Made by a program: the position numbers and the translations under genes
Shown here: positions 36,470-38,749 of the stretch, piece after piece
Layout: each line of letters starts with the position of its first letter
How positions within the stretch are numbered: the first letter of the stretch is position 1
The notes under the pieces: generated by a model
Database searches by the model: none
Seen by the model: the letters and a program-made list of their open reading frames with translations, nothing else
What the model was told of the DNA's origin: nothing
Assembly: GCF_945290125.1 (NCBI RefSeq)
Contig: NZ_CALYQV010000014.1
Span: 1-38,749 of the forward strand
Reading direction: 5' to 3'
Length of the DNA: 38,749 bases
From: an uncultured Lactobacillus sp.
GTDB taxonomy: Bacteria > Bacillota > Bacilli > Lactobacillales > Lactobacillaceae

Positions 36470-38072
36470 CTAAAAATTAGCTTTTTTAATATAACGGTTC
36501 TTACCAACAATATAGTATAACTTATGATTAATTTTAATAGCGCCACCATATGTTGTTATCGTATATTTCTTTTTCAGTACCTTGCGACCCAAGCGTTTAG
36601 CTTTCTTAGTGTAGAGATAAGCATTATGCTTCAATTTACGGGTTACCCCAGTTATATTAACTGCTTTGATAAAGTCATTATTGCCTAAATCATAGTATTT
36701 TTTGCCTTGAATTAGCTTAGTACTATAAGTTTTGACCGTTTCGCCAGCAAAATACTCACCCTTTTTACGGACGCCATTTTCATCATAAACATATGAATTG
36801 TGGAAAACAGTTCTTGTAACAGAACTTAAACCAGTAGCATTTTTAGTGTAAATGTAAGTAACGTCTTGATTTTGATCATTGTAAAAGCCGGTAGCATTCT
36901 CAGGCCTGGTTTTTAGCGTATAGCCAGCAATTTCTACAAGAGAGGTAATATAGCCATCGCCGACATTACCCTGTAATACCGTATCGGGTGCAAGTTTATT
37001 GCCTCTTTCATCTTGATAATGAACAATCACATTCGCGGCTTTGATTGGGGTTGAAACGGCTGGAGTAGAAGGGACGGATACGGGAACAGCGGAATAAATA
37101 AACTTGACACTTTGCGGCTGATCAGTGAAAAAGCCAGTAGCGTTAGCGGGAATTTCCTTGATAACGTAACCTGGAATTGTTTTAGGTGTCAATTTATAGC
37201 TGTTACCGATTTTACCATTTAAACTTGTTTCATCCGCAATAGACTTGCCGTCAGTATCTAAATAAAAAGCCTTAATAGCTGCACCCGGACGGATATACGT
37301 GTCATCAATTCTTTGGGACGCTAAATCATTGGAATTCAATTTCTGGGTTGCTTGTGGTGCGTCTTCAGTGCCATTGCCAACACTAACCCATGTTCCTGGA
37401 GTATCAAGATATGACTCGTTAATATGGGTACTTTTACCCAGTTTAAAGGTGTTCAATTTAGTAAGTCCATTTAACATATAACCCTTGTCAATACCGGGAT
37501 CTATGACGAAACTGCTGAGATCAAGTTCTTTTAAGTTACTACAATCTGTAAACATGTACCTCATGTCAATGGTATCAGATGTATCAAGATTTTTTAGACC
37601 GGTAATTTTAGTTAAATTAGGTAAGCCCCTGAACATTTCTGCAGCCGAATTAACTTTTAATTGACCAGTAAACTTCACTTCCTGAATATCATCTTTGTTA
37701 ATGCCATTAATATAGGCCATAGATCCGGATTGAGTAACACTGCCGCCGGGAACAGTAACTACATGGTTGCTATAAGTGACATCGAGGGCTTCCCCACTTA
37801 AAAGTATCAAGACTTGGATTAGGGGTTGAATCTTGAAATTGAGGCGTCTCTGGAGTGTTAACTTTTGGTTGATCGTTTGTGGTAGATTTAGGGGAAGCAA
37901 CTTTATTGTTAGCAGAATTTTTACCAGCAACAGTTTGCTTGGTAAGGGATGAAGGCACTGTCTCATCAGCTTTGACTGTTTTAGGGGTCATGGATAATAA
38001 GCTTAAGCTGGCAGCAATGCTAAAGTACATTAATGAAGTTTCTGCTTGCTTAGAATTCTTTTTCTTACTCAT
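36470..38072 (-). pseudogene. SLAP/MucBP surface protein gene with a frameshift
   Basis: The 5' part (ATG 38072) encodes a signal peptide (about 36 residues, ending TVKA-DE), a Thr/Pro-rich linker and ...SLDTFKWGS, then hits a stop. The rest is intact in another frame: LDVTYSNHVV, BspA-like/DUF285 repeats (AEMFRGLPNL, RYMFTDCSNL), two MucBP domains (IKAFYLDTDGKSI..., VIVHYQDERGNKL...), and two C-terminal SLAP modules (HNSYVYDENG..., HNAYLYTKKAKR...) that anchor proteins to the S-layer or wall. The shift is at GCCC near 37786-37788; removing one C restores W-G-S-L-D-V. Corrected length is about 533 aa. It would be an exported adhesin-like protein; as read, it is not made whole. Confidence 0.82.
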
Positions 38073-38250
38073 GTTACTATTCCTTCTTCAGCAATAAAAT
38101 AAATGTATATATGATTAATATTTATCTTATACTTTATTATAGGTATTATACATCCTTTTAGTTTATTAACATAATTTATACACTTTTATTTGAAAAGAAC
38201 AAATAGTTAATTTGGCTTGCTTACTCACTAAGAGTTATTATTCCAAGCAA

Positions 38251-38294
38251 AAAGAAACCCGATTAGCAGCGACACCTACTAATTGGGTTTCTTT
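38251..38294 (-). terminator. Terminator after the SLAP remnant
   Basis: AAAGAAACCC-G-ATTAG / CTAAT-T-GGGTTTCTTT, long stem with one mismatch, followed on the minus strand by TTGCTTGG; A/T runs flank both arms. Confidence 0.75.
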
Positions 38295-38315
38295 ATTTAT
38301 AAAAAGTATTTTTTA

Positions 38316-38668
38316 TTATCTAAAGTTAGCTTTCTTTACATATTGGTTTTTACCTACAATATAGTACGACTTATGATGTATCCTGATAGCGTCTCCATAA
38401 GTCTTAACCAAGTGTGCATTCTTTAGGACTTTTTGTCCATAGCGTATACATTTTCTAGTGTAAATATAAGTGTTATGTTTTAGTTTAGCCTATGGCTGCT
38501 TCCAGAAACTTTATTAGTTTTGACAAGCTTATGATTACCCAAGTTATAGTATTCTCTACCTTGAATATAGGTCTTACCGTGAGTTGTAATGCTCGTGCCA
38601 CTATAATATTTACCTGTTTTACGACTTCCATTGTGACCATAAAGATATGAATTATGATAGATAGTAAT
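38316..38668 (-). pseudogene. SLAP-domain remnant without a start
   Basis: Minus-strand translation gives ITIYHNSYLYGHNGSRKTGK...YYNLGNHKLVKTNKVSG, then a frame change near 38481-38495, then KLKHNTYIYTRKCIRYG...YYIVGKNQYVKKANFR and a stop. These are two SLAP modules closely matching the C-terminus of the protein at 36470-38072 (YYIVGKNRYIKKANF). A stop codon lies just upstream at 38669-38671 and no start is present. It is the orphaned tail of a surface protein. Confidence 0.75.
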
Positions 38669-38698
38669 TTAAAACATTCTTTATTAATTAAAACTTAG

Positions 38699-38749
38699 CT
38701 AGTCTTTTTTGCGACCAAACCAGGCTGCACCTAAGGCGGTAGCCAAAGC
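38699..38749 (-). CDS. C-terminal membrane anchor of an LPXTG-type protein (partial)
   Basis: The frame entering from the window edge reads ALATALGAAWFGRKKD then TAG. A hydrophobic stretch followed by RKKD is the end of a sortase signal, after the LPXTG motif that would lie outside the window. It is thus the tail of a cell-wall-anchored protein ending 30 nt before the SLAP remnant. Confidence 0.65.
   Translation of the reverse strand, partial: ALATALGAAWFGRKKD

Overview
The window looks like a chromosomal segment of a Lactobacillus sensu stricto (acidophilus/crispatus/helveticus type). It is AT-rich. It has SLAP-type surface-layer-association domains with MucBP domains, a thiM-thiD-thiE salvage operon under a TPP riboswitch, and a maltose/maltodextrin gene order known from the L. 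acidophilus group. Genus is inferred from gene content; species cannot be fixed. No tRNA, rRNA, CRISPR array or prophage was seen.

Layout. 1-830: start of an IS3-type transposase, a 33-bp palindrome, and a PemK-like toxin / DinJ-type antitoxin pair with a double-palindrome operator. 990-2282: a LytTR regulator translationally coupled to a LiaF-like membrane protein. 2319-3484: two decayed genes (a remnant and a multiply broken GNAT). 3532-5390: a LysR regulator divergent from a GAPDH gene that carries a 2-nt frameshift. 5492-7981: thiM-thiD-thiE with promoter, TPP riboswitch and terminator. 8023-12105: an ascorbate-type (Ula/SgaT) PTS (EIIA, EIIC, EIIB) with its own PRD regulator but no catabolic enzymes. 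12349-13895: gatD without an adjacent murT, and a pyridoxine kinase-like gene. 14038-17301: glpK, a tyrosine phosphatase and a LacI regulator. 17551-18669: a zinc alcohol dehydrogenase. 18886-30069: the maltodextrin block. 30211-32444: a DapA-family lyase with a transporter of unknown substrate. 32861-33367: a macrodomain protein. 33540-36166: a DexB-like glucosidase and a P1-family peptidase. 36470-38749: frameshifted and decayed SLAP/MucBP surface protein genes and the tail of an LPXTG-anchored protein.

How it works together. Maltodextrins enter through MalE-MalF-MalG energised by MsmK. Inside the cell they are trimmed by two GH13 enzymes; maltose is split by maltose phosphorylase to glucose and beta-glucose-1-phosphate, and PgmB makes glucose-6-phosphate. 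A third GH13 enzyme (DexB-like) handles alpha-1,6-linked isomalto-oligosaccharides. Sites fitting the CcpA cre consensus lie upstream of nearly every carbohydrate operon here, so the window reads as a catabolite-controlled carbohydrate island. MalE has hairpins on both sides, which would set binding protein in excess over the membrane subunits.

The least explained items are the 33-bp palindrome with a conserved loop found three times, the PTS with no catabolic genes, the lyase-transporter pair, the LytTR-LiaF-like module, and the number of broken genes (gap, GNAT, two surface protein genes, one remnant).
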